Below are positions 8,652 through 18,405 of a stretch of 64,000 bases of DNA, piece after piece. Origin of the DNA: Coleofasciculus sp. FACHB-T130. GTDB lineage: Bacteria; Cyanobacteriota; Cyanobacteriia; Cyanobacteriales; FACHB-T130. The position numbers were made by a program, and so were the translations under genes. The DNA lies in contig NZ_JACJOG010000034.1 in assembly GCF_014695375.1 (NCBI RefSeq), positions 1 to 64,000 of the forward strand, written 5' to 3'. Numbering within the stretch: position 1 is the first letter of the stretch; the number at the start of each line of letters is the position of its first letter. Below the pieces are notes generated by a model. The model did no database searches and was not told where the DNA came from. It saw only the letters and a list, made by a program, of their open reading frames with translations.

Positions 8652-9691
8652 ACAACTGGTTGGTCGTTCGTTCTAAGGCACTTCCGGTATCCTTCCGGAT
8701 CGATCGGCGTATCCCGACGATTCTGAGTATCCTGCTGTTCGTTACCCTGGCGGCGATGGTTGTCAGTGTTTCTTACGGGGAATATCCGATTCCCATCATC
8801 TCCGTCATCAAAACCCTACTCGGACTGGAAACCGGAAACGCTGACTATCCATTCATTATCAATACACTGCGACTGCCGAGAACCTTAGTCGCGGCTCTTG
8901 TGGGAGTGGCATTGGCGGTTTCCGGTACGATCTTGCAAGGCATTACCCGCAATCCCCTAGCAGACCCAGGCATCATCGGGATTAACGCGGGTGCAAGTCT
9001 GGCGGCGGTTAGTCTGATTGTTTTGTTTCCCAGTGTCCCGATTGCAATCTTGCCGGTGTCTGCCTTTGGGGGAGCATTGGCTGTCGCTTTTCTGATTTAC
9101 TTTTTGGCATGGGATCGGGGGAGTTCTCCGGTTCGCCTAATTTTGATTGGTGTCGGGATTGCCGCAGTCATCGGCGCTTTGACTAGCTTGATGGTGACAT
9201 TCGGTGAGATTAATAGTGTGAGTCAGGCGTTGGTGTGGTTGGCGGGGAGTGTCTACGGTCGCAGTTGGGAGGAGGTATGGTCTGTTGCACCTTGGTTCGC
9301 GGTGTTGGTGCCCTTGGCTTTGGGGAAAGCGCGACAGCTGAATGCTTTAAATTTGGGCGATGATGTTGCCAAAGGGCTGGGTAGTTCGGTGGAATGGGAA
9401 CGCGGCTGGTTACTCGCGATCGCTACCGCGTTGACGGGTGCGGCAGTGGCTACGGCTGGTACGATTAGCTTTGTTGGGTTAATGGCACCGCACATCGCCC
9501 GTCAATTGGTGGGTTCAACTCATGAGGGGTTAATTCCTGTCTCGGCAACGATTGGGGCAATGATTGTAGTGGTTGCGGATTTGCTAGGGCGATCGCTATT
9601 TGCTCCCACCGAACTTCCCTGTGGTGTCATTACAGCCGTCATTGGCGCTCCTTACTTTATCTATGTGTTGGTGCAAAACCGCAAACAATGA
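8648..9691 (+). CDS. FecCD-family iron-siderophore ABC permease (second subunit)
   Basis: This is a paralogue of the preceding permease, sharing [60 protein letters not shown] and [20 protein letters not shown]. The two are expected to form the heterodimeric channel. The start ATG at 8648 overlaps the upstream stop and its own stop overlaps the ATPase start, so translation of all three is coupled. The length (347 residues) is normal for the family. The substrate, presumably the product of the adjacent synthetase, is inferred from location only. Confidence 0.92.
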   Translation: MNNWLVVRSKALPVSFRIDRRIPTILSILLFVTLAAMVVSVSYGEYPIPIISVIKTLLGLETGNADYPFIINTLRLPRTLVAALVGVALAVSGTILQGITRNPLADPGIIGINAGASLAAVSLIVLFPSVPIAILPVSAFGGALAVAFLIYFLAWDRGSSPVRLILIGVGIAAVIGALTSLMVTFGEINSVSQALVWLAGSVYGRSWEEVWSVAPWFAVLVPLALGKARQLNALNLGDDVAKGLGSSVEWERGWLLAIATALTGAAVATAGTISFVGLMAPHIARQLVGSTHEGLIPVSATIGAMIVVVADLLGRSLFAPTELPCGVITAVIGAPYFIYVLVQNRKQ

Positions 9692-10530
9692 ACCCAAAGA
9701 TGAACCGACTCTCCACCCGCAGGCTCACCTTGGCTTATGAAGGTGTGCCAATTATCAAAAACCTGGATTTGGCGATTCCCGAAGGGAAAATAACCGCTTT
9801 AGTGGGTGCCAACGGCTGCGGGAAGTCTACACTGCTGCGGGGCTTGGCGAGATTGCTCAAGCCACGGAACGGGACGGTTTATCTGGATGCGGCTGATTTG
9901 TTCAAGTTATCCACGAAAGAGGTTGCCAAGCAACTGGGAATTCTTCCCCAAGGGCCAGTGGCACCCGAAGGGTTAACAGTACGAGATTTAGTGGCGCTGG
10001 GGCGTTATCCTTATCAGAACTGGTTGCAACAGTGGTCAAAAGAAGATGAGCGGTTGGTCGCGTTAGCCTTGGCGACGACTGGGATGACCGAATTGGCAGA
10101 GCGATCGCTCGATACTCTTTCCGGCGGACAGCGGCAACGCGCTTGGATTGCAATGGCGCTGGCTCAGGATACAGAGATTTTACTCTTAGATGAACCCACA
10201 ACTTTCTTAGACTTGGCGCACCAAATTGAGGTGTTGGATTTGCTTTTGGAGTTGAACCAGACCCAAGGACGAACGCTGGTAATGGTGTTGCACGATTTAA
10301 ACCAAGCTTGTCGCTATGCAGATTACCTAGTAGCGGTAAAAGAAGGTTGCGTTTACGCCCACGGAACCCCGATGCAGGTGATGACCGAAGCAATGGTGCG
10401 CGAAGTATTTGGGCTGGGTTGTCGCATCGTGGAAGATCCCGTAGCCGGGACACCGATGTGTATTCCGCTGGGGCGGAAACTGAAGATAAGCCAAGAGGCT
10501 GTCTTGAAGGGCGATCGCTTTTCTTCTTGA
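9688..10530 (+). CDS. FecE/FhuC-type ABC transporter ATPase
   Basis: The cytoplasmic ATPase of the siderophore importer. Walker A is GANGCGKST near residue 40, the signature motif is [17 protein letters not shown], Walker B is [13 protein letters not shown], and the switch His is in [17 protein letters not shown]. The layout [18 protein letters not shown] followed by the signature motif is typical of iron-siderophore and cobalamin ATPases. The first ATG (9688) overlaps the permease stop by four bases; a second ATG lies three codons later. No terminator is evident downstream. Confidence 0.93.
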   Translation: MNPKMNRLSTRRLTLAYEGVPIIKNLDLAIPEGKITALVGANGCGKSTLLRGLARLLKPRNGTVYLDAADLFKLSTKEVAKQLGILPQGPVAPEGLTVRDLVALGRYPYQNWLQQWSKEDERLVALALATTGMTELAERSLDTLSGGQRQRAWIAMALAQDTEILLLDEPTTFLDLAHQIEVLDLLLELNQTQGRTLVMVLHDLNQACRYADYLVAVKEGCVYAHGTPMQVMTEAMVREVFGLGCRIVEDPVAGTPMCIPLGRKLKISQEAVLKGDRFSS

Positions 10531-10850
10531 AACTTTAGCAAATCCCAATTATTCACATTTTGATTGAGGAAAGAAGTCGATTACCAATTTGCAAAAAATG
10601 TAATGTTTAATTCTTAGAGGATGTCTCAAGAAGTGTCAAAAGTTGCTTCTATCCCCCTAACCCCCGCGAAGAGAGCGCCGCTACGCTAGAAAAAAGTGGG
10701 GATAATTTTTTCAAAGTCCTCCTTAATAAGGGAGATTTAGGGGGATTTCTACGGTTTAAGCGCCTCAATTATGACTTTCCAGAGAGCTAATTGCAGCAGA
10801 TTTTTATTCAAGATTATTTGCCTTTTATTCATCAGTTTACAAAGGGTAGC
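10531..10850. other. Intergenic gap with a palindromic repeat of another C/G-rich type
   Basis: About 320 bases separate the ATPase and the acylase. From about 10653 to 10750 lies a repeat running from CCCCCTAACCCCCGCGAAG to GGGAGATTTAGGGGGATTTC, with an internal CCTCCTTAATAAGGGAG palindrome. No gene is seen. I found no clear promoter for the acylase, so it may read through from the importer operon or use an unrecognised promoter. Confidence 0.5.
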
Positions 10851-12947
10851 ATGCGCGATAAAACCGGACATTTGAAAAGAAAATTTTCTCGAATTTTCCC
10901 ATTAATATTAGGTTTCATCTTTACTCTATTTTTGGGGAGCCAGAGTCTAAGCTTACCAGCAGCCTCGACTGAAATTCTCTGGGATACCTACGGCGTACCG
11001 CATATCTACGGCAAGGATGCAGGAAGCGCATTTCGCGCCTTTGGTTGGGCGCAGATGCAAAGTCATGGCAACCTGCTGTTGCGCCTCTACGGTCAGGCAC
11101 GGGGACGAAGTGCCGAATACTGGGGAGAGGAGTACCTAGAATCAGATCAATGGGTACAAACGATGGGAATTCCCGAACGTGCCAGCGAGTGGTATAAAGC
11201 GCAAAGTCCGGCTTTTCGCAGTTATATAGATGCCTTTGCCGCAGGAATCAATGCCTATGCTAAGGAACATCCCCAACTGATTGATGATGAAGTGAAGGCG
11301 GTGCTGCCAGTCCAGCCAGTAGATATCCTGGCTCACGAACAGCGGGTGATGAATTTCACATTTATTGTCAATCCGCAGATTGTGCAAAGCCTTGCCGATA
11401 ACAAATCAATGGGTTCTAATGCGTGGGCGATCGCGCCCACGCATTCTGCAAGCGGGAACGCGATGCTACTAGCGAACCCGCACCTGCCTTGGTCAGATTT
11501 ATTTGTCTGGTATGAAGCCCAGATTACCGCACCAGGAATTGACGCTTATGGGGCGACACTCGTCGGACTTCCCGTACTCGCGATCGCATTCAACAATAAC
11601 CTCGGCTGGACTCACACGGTCAATACCCACGACGGGTGGGACGCTTACCTACTGGAACTAAAAGACGGCGGCTATCGCTTTGACGGTAAAGTTCAAGCCT
11701 TTGAGATAGAAAAGAAAATCTTGAAGGTAAAGCAGGATGATGGCACACTGCGCTCAGAATCACTGGTCATACAACGTTCCCTCCACGGCCCTGTTGTCGC
11801 AGGCAAGGAGGGAAAAGCCGTGGCATTGCGGGTTGTGGGGCTTGAGCAACCCGGTGCGTTGGAGCAGTGGTACTCGATGGCGCGTGCCACTAAACTGCCT
11901 GAATTTGAGGCTGCCCTAAAGCGGTTACAGATTCCGATGTTTACCGTGATGTATGCAGACCGCGAGGGGCATATCATGCATCTATTTAACGGTCAGGTGC
12001 CAATTCGCACATCTGGAGACTTTGAATACTGGGAAGGCATGATTCCGGGCGACACGTCTAAAACCTTGTGGACGAAAACTCATCCCTACCGCGATTTGCC
12101 CCGCGTCATTGACCCACCTAGCGGCTGGTTACAAAATACCAACGATCCACCGTGGACAACGACTTTCCCCGTGGCGCTCAATCCAGCAGATTTCCCGCCT
12201 TACATGGCACCGCATTTCATGCACTTTCGAGCGCAACGCTCTGCGAGAATGCTGGATGAGGATAAACAGATTTCTTTCGAGGAAATGATTCAGTACAAGC
12301 ACTCGACACGCATGGAACTGGCAGATCGTTTCCTGGATGACTTGATTCCGGCTGCACGGCAGTATGGAGATAAATTAGCGCGTCGAGCCGCTGATGTCCT
12401 GCAAGCTTGGGATCGGAATGCAGATGCAGATAGTCGGGGTGGCGTACTCTTTTACCTTTGGGCGGAAGAGATGGAATTCGATAATGCATTTAGTACCCCC
12501 TGGAACGAGAATTCCCCGCGCACCACACCCGACGGCTTGGCAGATCCTCAAAGCGCAGTTAAGGTGCTTTCTACCGCAGCAGCAAAGGTAGAGGCAGCTT
12601 ATAAAACCCTAGATGTAGCCTGGGGTGAAGTTTTCCGGCTACGGTCGGAGGGTGTGGATCTGCCTGCGAATGGTGGCTCTGGAGACCTCGGTATCTTCCG
12701 CGTTGTCAATTTTGCTCCGACAAAAGATGGGCGCTTTCAAGCGGTCGGGGGCGATTCTTACATCGCTGCGGTCGAGTTTTCTAACCCAGTCAAGGCAATG
12801 ACACTCATTAGCTACGGCAATGCAACTCAACCGCGATCGCTCCATCTTAACGATCAGTTACCGCTATTTGCTCGAAAACAGTTGCGTCCAGTATGGCGAT
12901 CGCGTCAGGATATCGTTGCTCATTTGGAGCAGCGTAAGGTATTCTGA
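10851..12947 (+). CDS. Secreted penicillin-acylase-family Ntn hydrolase (PvdQ/AHL-acylase-like)
   Basis: This 698-residue precursor belongs to the penicillin G acylase family, whose members hydrolyse amide bonds of acyl chains. The signal peptide is visible (IFPLILGFIFTLFLGSQS), so the enzyme is periplasmic. The A chain holds TYGVPHIYGKDAGSAFRAFG. The autocatalytic site and nucleophile lie at KSMGSNAWAIAP, with the Ser at about residue 189 becoming the new N-terminus; the conserved Asn region is AFNNNLGWTHT. The ATG at 10851 has AAAGGG upstream; a TTG 20 codons earlier is less likely. Relatives include AHL acylases and PvdQ, which removes the fatty acid from acylated pyoverdine precursor. Because the adjacent synthetase starts with a fatty acyl-AMP ligase, deacylation of the siderophore precursor is a reasonable inference. 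Confidence 0.85.
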   Translation: MRDKTGHLKRKFSRIFPLILGFIFTLFLGSQSLSLPAASTEILWDTYGVPHIYGKDAGSAFRAFGWAQMQSHGNLLLRLYGQARGRSAEYWGEEYLESDQWVQTMGIPERASEWYKAQSPAFRSYIDAFAAGINAYAKEHPQLIDDEVKAVLPVQPVDILAHEQRVMNFTFIVNPQIVQSLADNKSMGSNAWAIAPTHSASGNAMLLANPHLPWSDLFVWYEAQITAPGIDAYGATLVGLPVLAIAFNNNLGWTHTVNTHDGWDAYLLELKDGGYRFDGKVQAFEIEKKILKVKQDDGTLRSESLVIQRSLHGPVVAGKEGKAVALRVVGLEQPGALEQWYSMARATKLPEFEAALKRLQIPMFTVMYADREGHIMHLFNGQVPIRTSGDFEYWEGMIPGDTSKTLWTKTHPYRDLPRVIDPPSGWLQNTNDPPWTTTFPVALNPADFPPYMAPHFMHFRAQRSARMLDEDKQISFEEMIQYKHSTRMELADRFLDDLIPAARQYGDKLARRAADVLQAWDRNADADSRGGVLFYLWAEEMEFDNAFSTPWNENSPRTTPDGLADPQSAVKVLSTAAAKVEAAYKTLDVAWGEVFRLRSEGVDLPANGGSGDLGIFRVVNFAPTKDGRFQAVGGDSYIAAVEFSNPVKAMTLISYGNATQPRSLHLNDQLPLFARKQLRPVWRSRQDIVAHLEQRKVF

Positions 12948-12964
12948 GGCGCATTCATGAAAAT

Positions 12965-12994
12965 AAAGCCCCTAGCACTAACACTAGAGGCTTT
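12965..12994. terminator. Hairpin terminator between convergent acylase and thioesterase genes
   Basis: The arms AAAGCCCCTAG and CTAGAGGCTTT pair apart from one mismatch around the loop CACTAACA. It lies 18 bases after the acylase stop and 47 bases after the thioesterase stop on the other strand. The A/T ends on both sides suit bidirectional termination. Confidence 0.65.
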
Positions 12995-13041
12995 GCGCTT
13001 CCAAAGGCGATCGCTCGTCATCAAAAGCGAAGTCGTCAGTG

Positions 13042-13782
13042 TTACTTTCCAACTGTGCTGATTAAGTTCAGTTCTCTAGAAAGGAATTGAAGCAGCAGGG
13101 GTTGAGCTGATTGCACAAAGAAATGGTCGCCGGGAAGCATTTGTAGCGAGAATTTAGCACTTGTCTGCTGTTGCCAAGCCTCAAGACGCTCAACGCTGAC
13201 TTTGACATCCTGCAAACCACCAAAAGCAGTGATAGGACACTGAAGCGGCGGTTCGGCAGCATAAACATAAGTTTCAAGAACGGCAAAATCTGCCCGGAGG
13301 ATGGGGAGAAGCAGTTCCATCAGTTCCACATTCTCTAGTACTGCTTCGGGAGTCCCGTTAAGACGGCGCAGTTCCTCGATAAAAGCGGGTTCTGGCAGAG
13401 CATGGATGGGCGGCTCTTTTGCCGGGAGTTGAGGGGCGCTGCGACCGGATACAAACAGATGGACTGGACTGATCCCATACTTTCTGCGGAGTAGACGAGC
13501 CACCTCGAAGCTGACGAGTGCCCCCATGCTGTGACCGAAGAAGGCAAATGGCTTGTCTAAGTATGGCAAAAGGGCGTGCGCGATCGCCTGCACCAGAGGT
13601 AAAGCCTGAGTAAATGGCGCTTCCAAAATCCGCTTTCCTCGTCCGGGAAGTTCGACAGCACAAACTTCGACACCCACAGGTAGACCCTGAGACCAGGTGC
13701 GAAAATTGAGCGCCCCACCACCAGCATAGGGAAAGCAGAACAGGCGCAGGCTGGAGAGAGGATTTGGCTTAGGACAATACAT
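13042..13782 (-). CDS. Type II thioesterase of the NRPS cluster
   Basis: Type II thioesterases remove stalled or wrong acyl groups from carrier proteins. The 246-residue protein has an alpha/beta-hydrolase fold with the nucleophile motif FFGHSMGALVSFEVARLL, an upstream LFCFPYAGGGALNFRTW, a GGLQDVKVS acid region and the catalytic His in LPGDHFFVQS. I chose the ATG at 13782 (MYCPKPNPLSSLRLFCFP), which overlaps the upstream synthetase stop by 14 bases and fits family length. A longer frame from 13845 would overlap the synthetase by 77 bases. No strong ribosome site is seen, so coupled translation is likely. It is the last gene of the biosynthetic run. Confidence 0.9.
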   Translation of the reverse strand: MYCPKPNPLSSLRLFCFPYAGGGALNFRTWSQGLPVGVEVCAVELPGRGKRILEAPFTQALPLVQAIAHALLPYLDKPFAFFGHSMGALVSFEVARLLRRKYGISPVHLFVSGRSAPQLPAKEPPIHALPEPAFIEELRRLNGTPEAVLENVELMELLLPILRADFAVLETYVYAAEPPLQCPITAFGGLQDVKVSVERLEAWQQQTSAKFSLQMLPGDHFFVQSAQPLLLQFLSRELNLISTVGK

Positions 13783-16700
13783 GATTGTTAAGGGTTGTTG
13801 CAGCGAATTCACCCACTGGGGGAGCATCCAGCAAACCGTTATCAATTAGGTAGGAAAAGTAGGGCGCAAACAACTCAGCCTCTAAGGGCGGACAAACAAT
13901 AGAAGAACCGGCAAGCCCGTCTAGGGTATTCTGACAGTCAAACTGTAAAATTGCCGGAGTGGAGGCTGGTTCTTGTGATGTTGGTTGATTCATAAAATCC
14001 ACTAGCGGAGACAAGGCATTTCCTGAAGATTTTTGAGCAGCCTCTAGTAGTTCGCCGTGCCACTGATCGTATGAAATTTCCCGAAGGGGATAGCCAAACG
14101 AGCGAACCCAATTAATAACCTGGTTCCAATGGGCGGGATAGGGATTGACGATGTGGAAATCCTTGTTTAAGGATTCTTTTTGCCTGGATAGATAAGCGAT
14201 CGCTCTACTCGCATAATCTATCGGAACTAAATTCACCATTGCATCACGCTTGGGAACGCTACCGAGTTGGATGCAACCTTTTACCCATCTGAAGGTATTA
14301 TCGCTTTTGTTGCAAAGCCCGGTTTGGCTATGCCAGGATATCCGTCCGGGTCTGTAAATACAGACCGGAATTCCGCGATCGCGTGCAATCGTTGCTAACT
14401 TTTCGGCAACCCATTTACTCTGAGCGTAACCAGTATCTATCACTTCCTCAGGATTGATAGAATCCTGTTCTCGAATGACCCTGACTCCAGAACCGCCCGC
14501 CGGAGAAACAGCATTAGTGCTAGAAATAAAATGCACTGGCTTAAGTTTAATTAAACTTGCCAATCTCAAAACTTCCTGAGTTCCCAGTACATTGGCGGCT
14601 TTAAGGGCAGAGTATGGGTAAGTAAAATTAACTAAGGCACCATTGTGATAGATGACATCGATTTGACTAGCCATGTCTCGAAATTGTTCATCCGAAAGCC
14701 CTAAAAGCGGTTTAGACAGCTCTCCCATAATCGGGATAATTCTGGAGCTGAAATTTTCATCCCAAAGTGAGTAGGATTCCAGGCTATTTTGTAGCCGTTC
14801 TTTCCCAGACTCTGCATTAGTAGCACGTACCAGACAATAGATATCTGCTTGTGTTTGTTGCAAAAGTTCGGAGAGTAAAAAAGCTCCTAAAAACCCAGTT
14901 GCTCCAGTTAAAAAGATGCAACTTTGTTCAGTGACTAACTCAACAGGTATAGAGTCAGGACGAATTGTCGGATCTAGGACAGCTTCAGCGTCTAGATTTA
15001 AATTCGAGGCGGGAGAAACAAAAGGAATAACTCCCTGTTTCATTTCGATGTTTTTCCCTAAATTGGCGATGGCAGGAGCATCAAAAAAATCGCGCAAGGT
15101 CAGTTCTATCTGGAAAGTTTCTCGCACCTTGGCAAGTAACTGAGGGATGAGTAAAGAGTGTCCCCCTAGGTCGAAGAAATTGTCATAAATCCCGACCTTT
15201 TGAAGTTTGAGAAGGTGAACCCAAATTCCGGCAAGTACCTCCTCAACGCTGTTGCGAGGAGCTACAAACGTATCTGCTACGGGTTTTATTGTCTCCGGTG
15301 CTGGCAGTGCCAAACGGTCTATTTTGCCATTTGGGGTGAGTGGCAACGCTTTCAGTATCACGAAAGCAGAAGGCACCATGTATTCGGGTAGCTTCTCTTT
15401 GAGGAAGGAACGCAGCTCGTTATCGTTAATGAGTGCTGAATTTGAAACGATATAAGCTACTAAACGCTGTCCCACATCCTCTCGCAGCAAAACAATACTC
15501 TGGCGTACCCCAGGATGTTGCGACAGTACCGTTTCAACTTCCCCTAACTCAACGCGGAAACCCCGAAGCTTCACCTGGTCGTCAATTCGTCCCAGAAACT
15601 CGATATTTCCATCTGGCAAATAGCGAGCCAAGTCTCCAGTTTTGTAAAGGCGGGATTCAGACCTCTCCTCCAACCCCTCCCCTACTAGACGAGGGGTGTA
15701 ACTCTCCCCCTTCTCTTGCAGGGAAGTCTGTTGGGGGGTTAGGTTTTGATTAAACGGGTTGGCAATAAACTTTTGCGCTGTGAGTTCCGGTCGATTCAGA
15801 TAACCACGCGCCAAACCAGCACCGCCGATGTATAACTCACCCGGTACGCCAATGGGAACTGGCTGAAGATGAGCATCCAAGATATAAATCTGCGTGTTCG
15901 GGATTGGACGACCTAGAGGAACTGTTTCAGAATTTCGCTCCGCTTTCTGACCTGCTACCTGATAGGTAAGTACGCCTACTGTTGCTTCTGTTGGCCCGTA
16001 ATGGTTGAAGATTTGGCAGTTGGAAGCTAGTTTTTGAATTGTCTCAATCAAATTCCAAGTTAAAGCTTCACCACCAAGGATTAATCGCTTTCTAGGTAAG
16101 ATGTGCGCGGGGTTAGAAGCTGTCAGTAAAGCCGATAGGTGAGAAGGAACAATTTTGAGGCAATCAATGGGATGTTTTTGAAAGTAATTTGTCAGTGCTT
16201 CTGGGTCAGTTGCGCGTTCTTGGGAGACTATATGGAGACACCCACCCGTACACAAAGCCGGGAAAAGAACTGTATGACCTAAATCGGCAGCGAAGGTGGA
16301 AATAATGGCATAACTAGCACCTGCTGGTAAATCTAGTCTATTAATAATACCGTTGACGTAATTCAGCAGTTGTTGATGCTCGACGGCAACTCCTTTAGGT
16401 GTGCCAGTGGAACCGGAGGTGTAGATTACATAAGCCAGGTTTGAGGGCTTTTGAATGGAGTTTTGACTTTCGACTTCTATGGTTTCCCAATCTGTATCCA
16501 GACATACGACCTTGGCGCTGTGTTGGGGAATTTCTAAAAACTGTTTTTGAGTTAACAACACTGGCACTTGAGCATCTTGCAACATCAAGGCGAGGCGTTC
16601 TTTTGGCATTGCCGGATCTAGCGGTAGATATGCACCGCCTGCCTTGAAAATGCCTAGCATTCCCATCACCATTTCTAGAGAACGTTCAACGCAAATACCA

Positions 16701-18229
16701 ACGACGACCTCTGGTTTAACTCCCAAGTTTTGCAGGTGATGCGCTATTTTGTTGGCACGATCGTTGAGTTCTCGGTAGGTTAATTGTTGATTTTCAAATA
16801 CAACGGCAATGTTGTCTGGCGTGCGTTCTACTTGTTCTTCAAACAGTTGGTGGATGCACTTGGATTGGTGGTAATCAGTTTGAGTGTTGTTGAATTCAAC
16901 TAATAATTCGTGTTGAGAGCGATCGCTCAGTATATTTAACTCACCAATTGCGGTTTCTGGGCTGTTAGCAGCACTTTCCACTAAGCTATGAAATTGTTCT
17001 GCCAAGGCTTGAATCGCCTCTATACCGATGATGCCAGCATCATAGTCAAACTTGGCACTCAGCGACTCATCCCGACGCACGCAAGAGAGTTTGACTTTGA
17101 AGCGCTCGCAGCAGACGTACTGCTGGTAAATCGCAAATGATAAATCGCTAGCAGAATACTTGTTTAGCTGTTCTTCAAACTCGAAACCGAAGGGAAAGCC
17201 GGATAAGGTTGCAGTGCTAATATTTTCCTGGCAGAAATACTCTTGCCAGTTATTGGCATCGTTTACAGACTGCTGAACTTGCTGTACGATTTCACTAAAT
17301 CTCAAGCTGTCTTCTAGATGAGTGCGAAGCGGTAAGAATTTGGCAAACAGTCCTAGTGCTGGCTCCAATTCTTCATATTTTCGACCATTAAAAGCAGTGC
17401 TAACGATGATATCTGACTGTCTAGTTAGTCGCCAAAGTAGAGTTTTCCAGCAAGCGAGTAAGACGGCTGAAATAGAAGTATTGTATTTTTGCGAGATCGC
17501 TGTAATTTTGGTAACTAAATCTGGCTCAATCTGGTACTCAATTGACTTGGGTTTAAACTTAGCTGATAAAGCAAGCAGTTTTTTCTCTAAAGGTAGCTTC
17601 AAATTAGCTAAGTTAGAAAATTGCTGTTTCCAGTATTTTTTACCCGTTAAATCATCCTCATCCTCAAGCAATTGATTCTGCCACTCGGAAAATTGCACGT
17701 ACTGCACAACTTCTTCCTCGGCTATTTCCTCACCTCGAAGACTGGCGGTGTATCCTTTGCTAATTTCTTGTACCAGATTCTTCAATGTCCAACTGTCGGC
17801 GCAAAGGGAAGGCAAAGTAACAATTAAAATATGTTGGTCATCCGACAGAGTAATTAGGGATGCACGCAGTCGCGAACCAGTAGGTTCGGAAGTAGAAATT
17901 GAGCATTTTTCTTCTTGAAGAATTACCTTTATTTTTGCTTCTTGTTCCTGGGAATTACAATCGCTTAAATTGATAGAACACCAAGAGGTTGCGTCGATGC
18001 GATCGCTGATAACTTGGATCGGTATTTTTATCCCTGGTTCTCGATGAAAACTTGTTCGCAGGATTTCGTGCCGATTGATAATTTGCTGAACAGCTTCTTT
18101 TAAAGCTGTTGTCTTGAGATTGCCTTCTATCAAAATTGCACATTGGGCGAAATAAGCGGCGCTATCTTGTTGCAATAACCAAAGATATTTTTGCTGAGGA
18201 GACAACCGAAATCCATTTATAGTTTGCAT
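13769..18229 (-). CDS. Terminal NRPS: non-catalytic C-like domain - A(Asp) - T - reductase
   Basis: The domains in order are a condensation-like domain (about 1-430), adenylation (about 460-990, YTSGSTG near 602), carrier (GGHSLLIPQ near 1020) and a thioester reductase (1090-1486). In the first domain the HHxxxDG motif is degenerate: TLPSLCADSWT has Pro-Ser where the two His should be, so it should not form peptide bonds. The A-domain residues read DLTKIGHVG, an aspartate code. The reductase shows FLTGATGFLGAFLLSEL and the SDR active site GYAQSKWVAEK, implying NAD(P)H-dependent release as an aldehyde or alcohol instead of by a thioesterase domain. An R1-derived insert lies between A6 and A7. 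The next upstream protein ends in a TauD domain, which probably hydroxylates this Asp. No Shine-Dalgarno sequence is obvious at 18229. Confidence 0.9.
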   Translation of the reverse strand: MQTINGFRLSPQQKYLWLLQQDSAAYFAQCAILIEGNLKTTALKEAVQQIINRHEILRTSFHREPGIKIPIQVISDRIDATSWCSINLSDCNSQEQEAKIKVILQEEKCSISTSEPTGSRLRASLITLSDDQHILIVTLPSLCADSWTLKNLVQEISKGYTASLRGEEIAEEEVVQYVQFSEWQNQLLEDEDDLTGKKYWKQQFSNLANLKLPLEKKLLALSAKFKPKSIEYQIEPDLVTKITAISQKYNTSISAVLLACWKTLLWRLTRQSDIIVSTAFNGRKYEELEPALGLFAKFLPLRTHLEDSLRFSEIVQQVQQSVNDANNWQEYFCQENISTATLSGFPFGFEFEEQLNKYSASDLSFAIYQQYVCCERFKVKLSCVRRDESLSAKFDYDAGIIGIEAIQALAEQFHSLVESAANSPETAIGELNILSDRSQHELLVEFNNTQTDYHQSKCIHQLFEEQVERTPDNIAVVFENQQLTYRELNDRANKIAHHLQNLGVKPEVVVGICVERSLEMVMGMLGIFKAGGAYLPLDPAMPKERLALMLQDAQVPVLLTQKQFLEIPQHSAKVVCLDTDWETIEVESQNSIQKPSNLAYVIYTSGSTGTPKGVAVEHQQLLNYVNGIINRLDLPAGASYAIISTFAADLGHTVLFPALCTGGCLHIVSQERATDPEALTNYFQKHPIDCLKIVPSHLSALLTASNPAHILPRKRLILGGEALTWNLIETIQKLASNCQIFNHYGPTEATVGVLTYQVAGQKAERNSETVPLGRPIPNTQIYILDAHLQPVPIGVPGELYIGGAGLARGYLNRPELTAQKFIANPFNQNLTPQQTSLQEKGESYTPRLVGEGLEERSESRLYKTGDLARYLPDGNIEFLGRIDDQVKLRGFRVELGEVETVLSQHPGVRQSIVLLREDVGQRLVAYIVSNSALINDNELRSFLKEKLPEYMVPSAFVILKALPLTPNGKIDRLALPAPETIKPVADTFVAPRNSVEEVLAGIWVHLLKLQKVGIYDNFFDLGGHSLLIPQLLAKVRETFQIELTLRDFFDAPAIANLGKNIEMKQGVIPFVSPASNLNLDAEAVLDPTIRPDSIPVELVTEQSCIFLTGATGFLGAFLLSELLQQTQADIYCLVRATNAESGKERLQNSLESYSLWDENFSSRIIPIMGELSKPLLGLSDEQFRDMASQIDVIYHNGALVNFTYPYSALKAANVLGTQEVLRLASLIKLKPVHFISSTNAVSPAGGSGVRVIREQDSINPEEVIDTGYAQSKWVAEKLATIARDRGIPVCIYRPGRISWHSQTGLCNKSDNTFRWVKGCIQLGSVPKRDAMVNLVPIDYASRAIAYLSRQKESLNKDFHIVNPYPAHWNQVINWVRSFGYPLREISYDQWHGELLEAAQKSSGNALSPLVDFMNQPTSQEPASTPAILQFDCQNTLDGLAGSSIVCPPLEAELFAPYFSYLIDNGLLDAPPVGEFAATTLNNHVLS
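15661..15748. repeat. R1 repeat inserted in frame in the A domain of the terminal NRPS
   Basis: The C/G-rich double hairpin (CCAACCCCTCCCCTACTAG, then CCCCCTTCTCTTGCAGGGAA and GGGGGGTTAGG) lies between NPFNQ and RLYKTGDLARY. Read on the minus strand it encodes NLTPQQTSLQEKG and PRLVGEGLEERS, with the reading frame kept open. Confidence 0.85.
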
Positions 18230-18361
18230 TTTTTAATGTTCTCACTACGTATGCTGCTTGCTTAATTTGTAAAAAAAGTTAGACTTGTTACCAAACAATA
18301 TTTGGTTATAAAACCGCAAAAAATATTTGAATTTTTTGCCAGATTCTACTTAGGCGTTAAG

Positions 18362-18397
18362 ATAAAAACGCAAAAGTTGCTAACTTTTTTTTGCGTT
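18362..18397 (-). terminator. Possible terminator between the last two NRPS genes
   Basis: On the minus strand, AACGCAAAA plus four extra A and GTT pairs across a short loop with AACTTTTGCGTT, followed by TTTTATC. The four-base bulge weakens the stem. It lies just after the 18406 stop, and the 176-base gap 18230-18405 is the only long gap in the left half of the cluster, so the terminal NRPS may have partly independent transcription. Confidence 0.35.
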
Positions 18398-18405
18398 TTT
18401 TTGCG

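Noticed and set aside
10851-12947. Classifying the acylase as a beta-lactam-resistance enzyme
   Set aside because: Family membership alone does not give beta-lactam specificity; the context favours acyl-peptide or AHL substrates.
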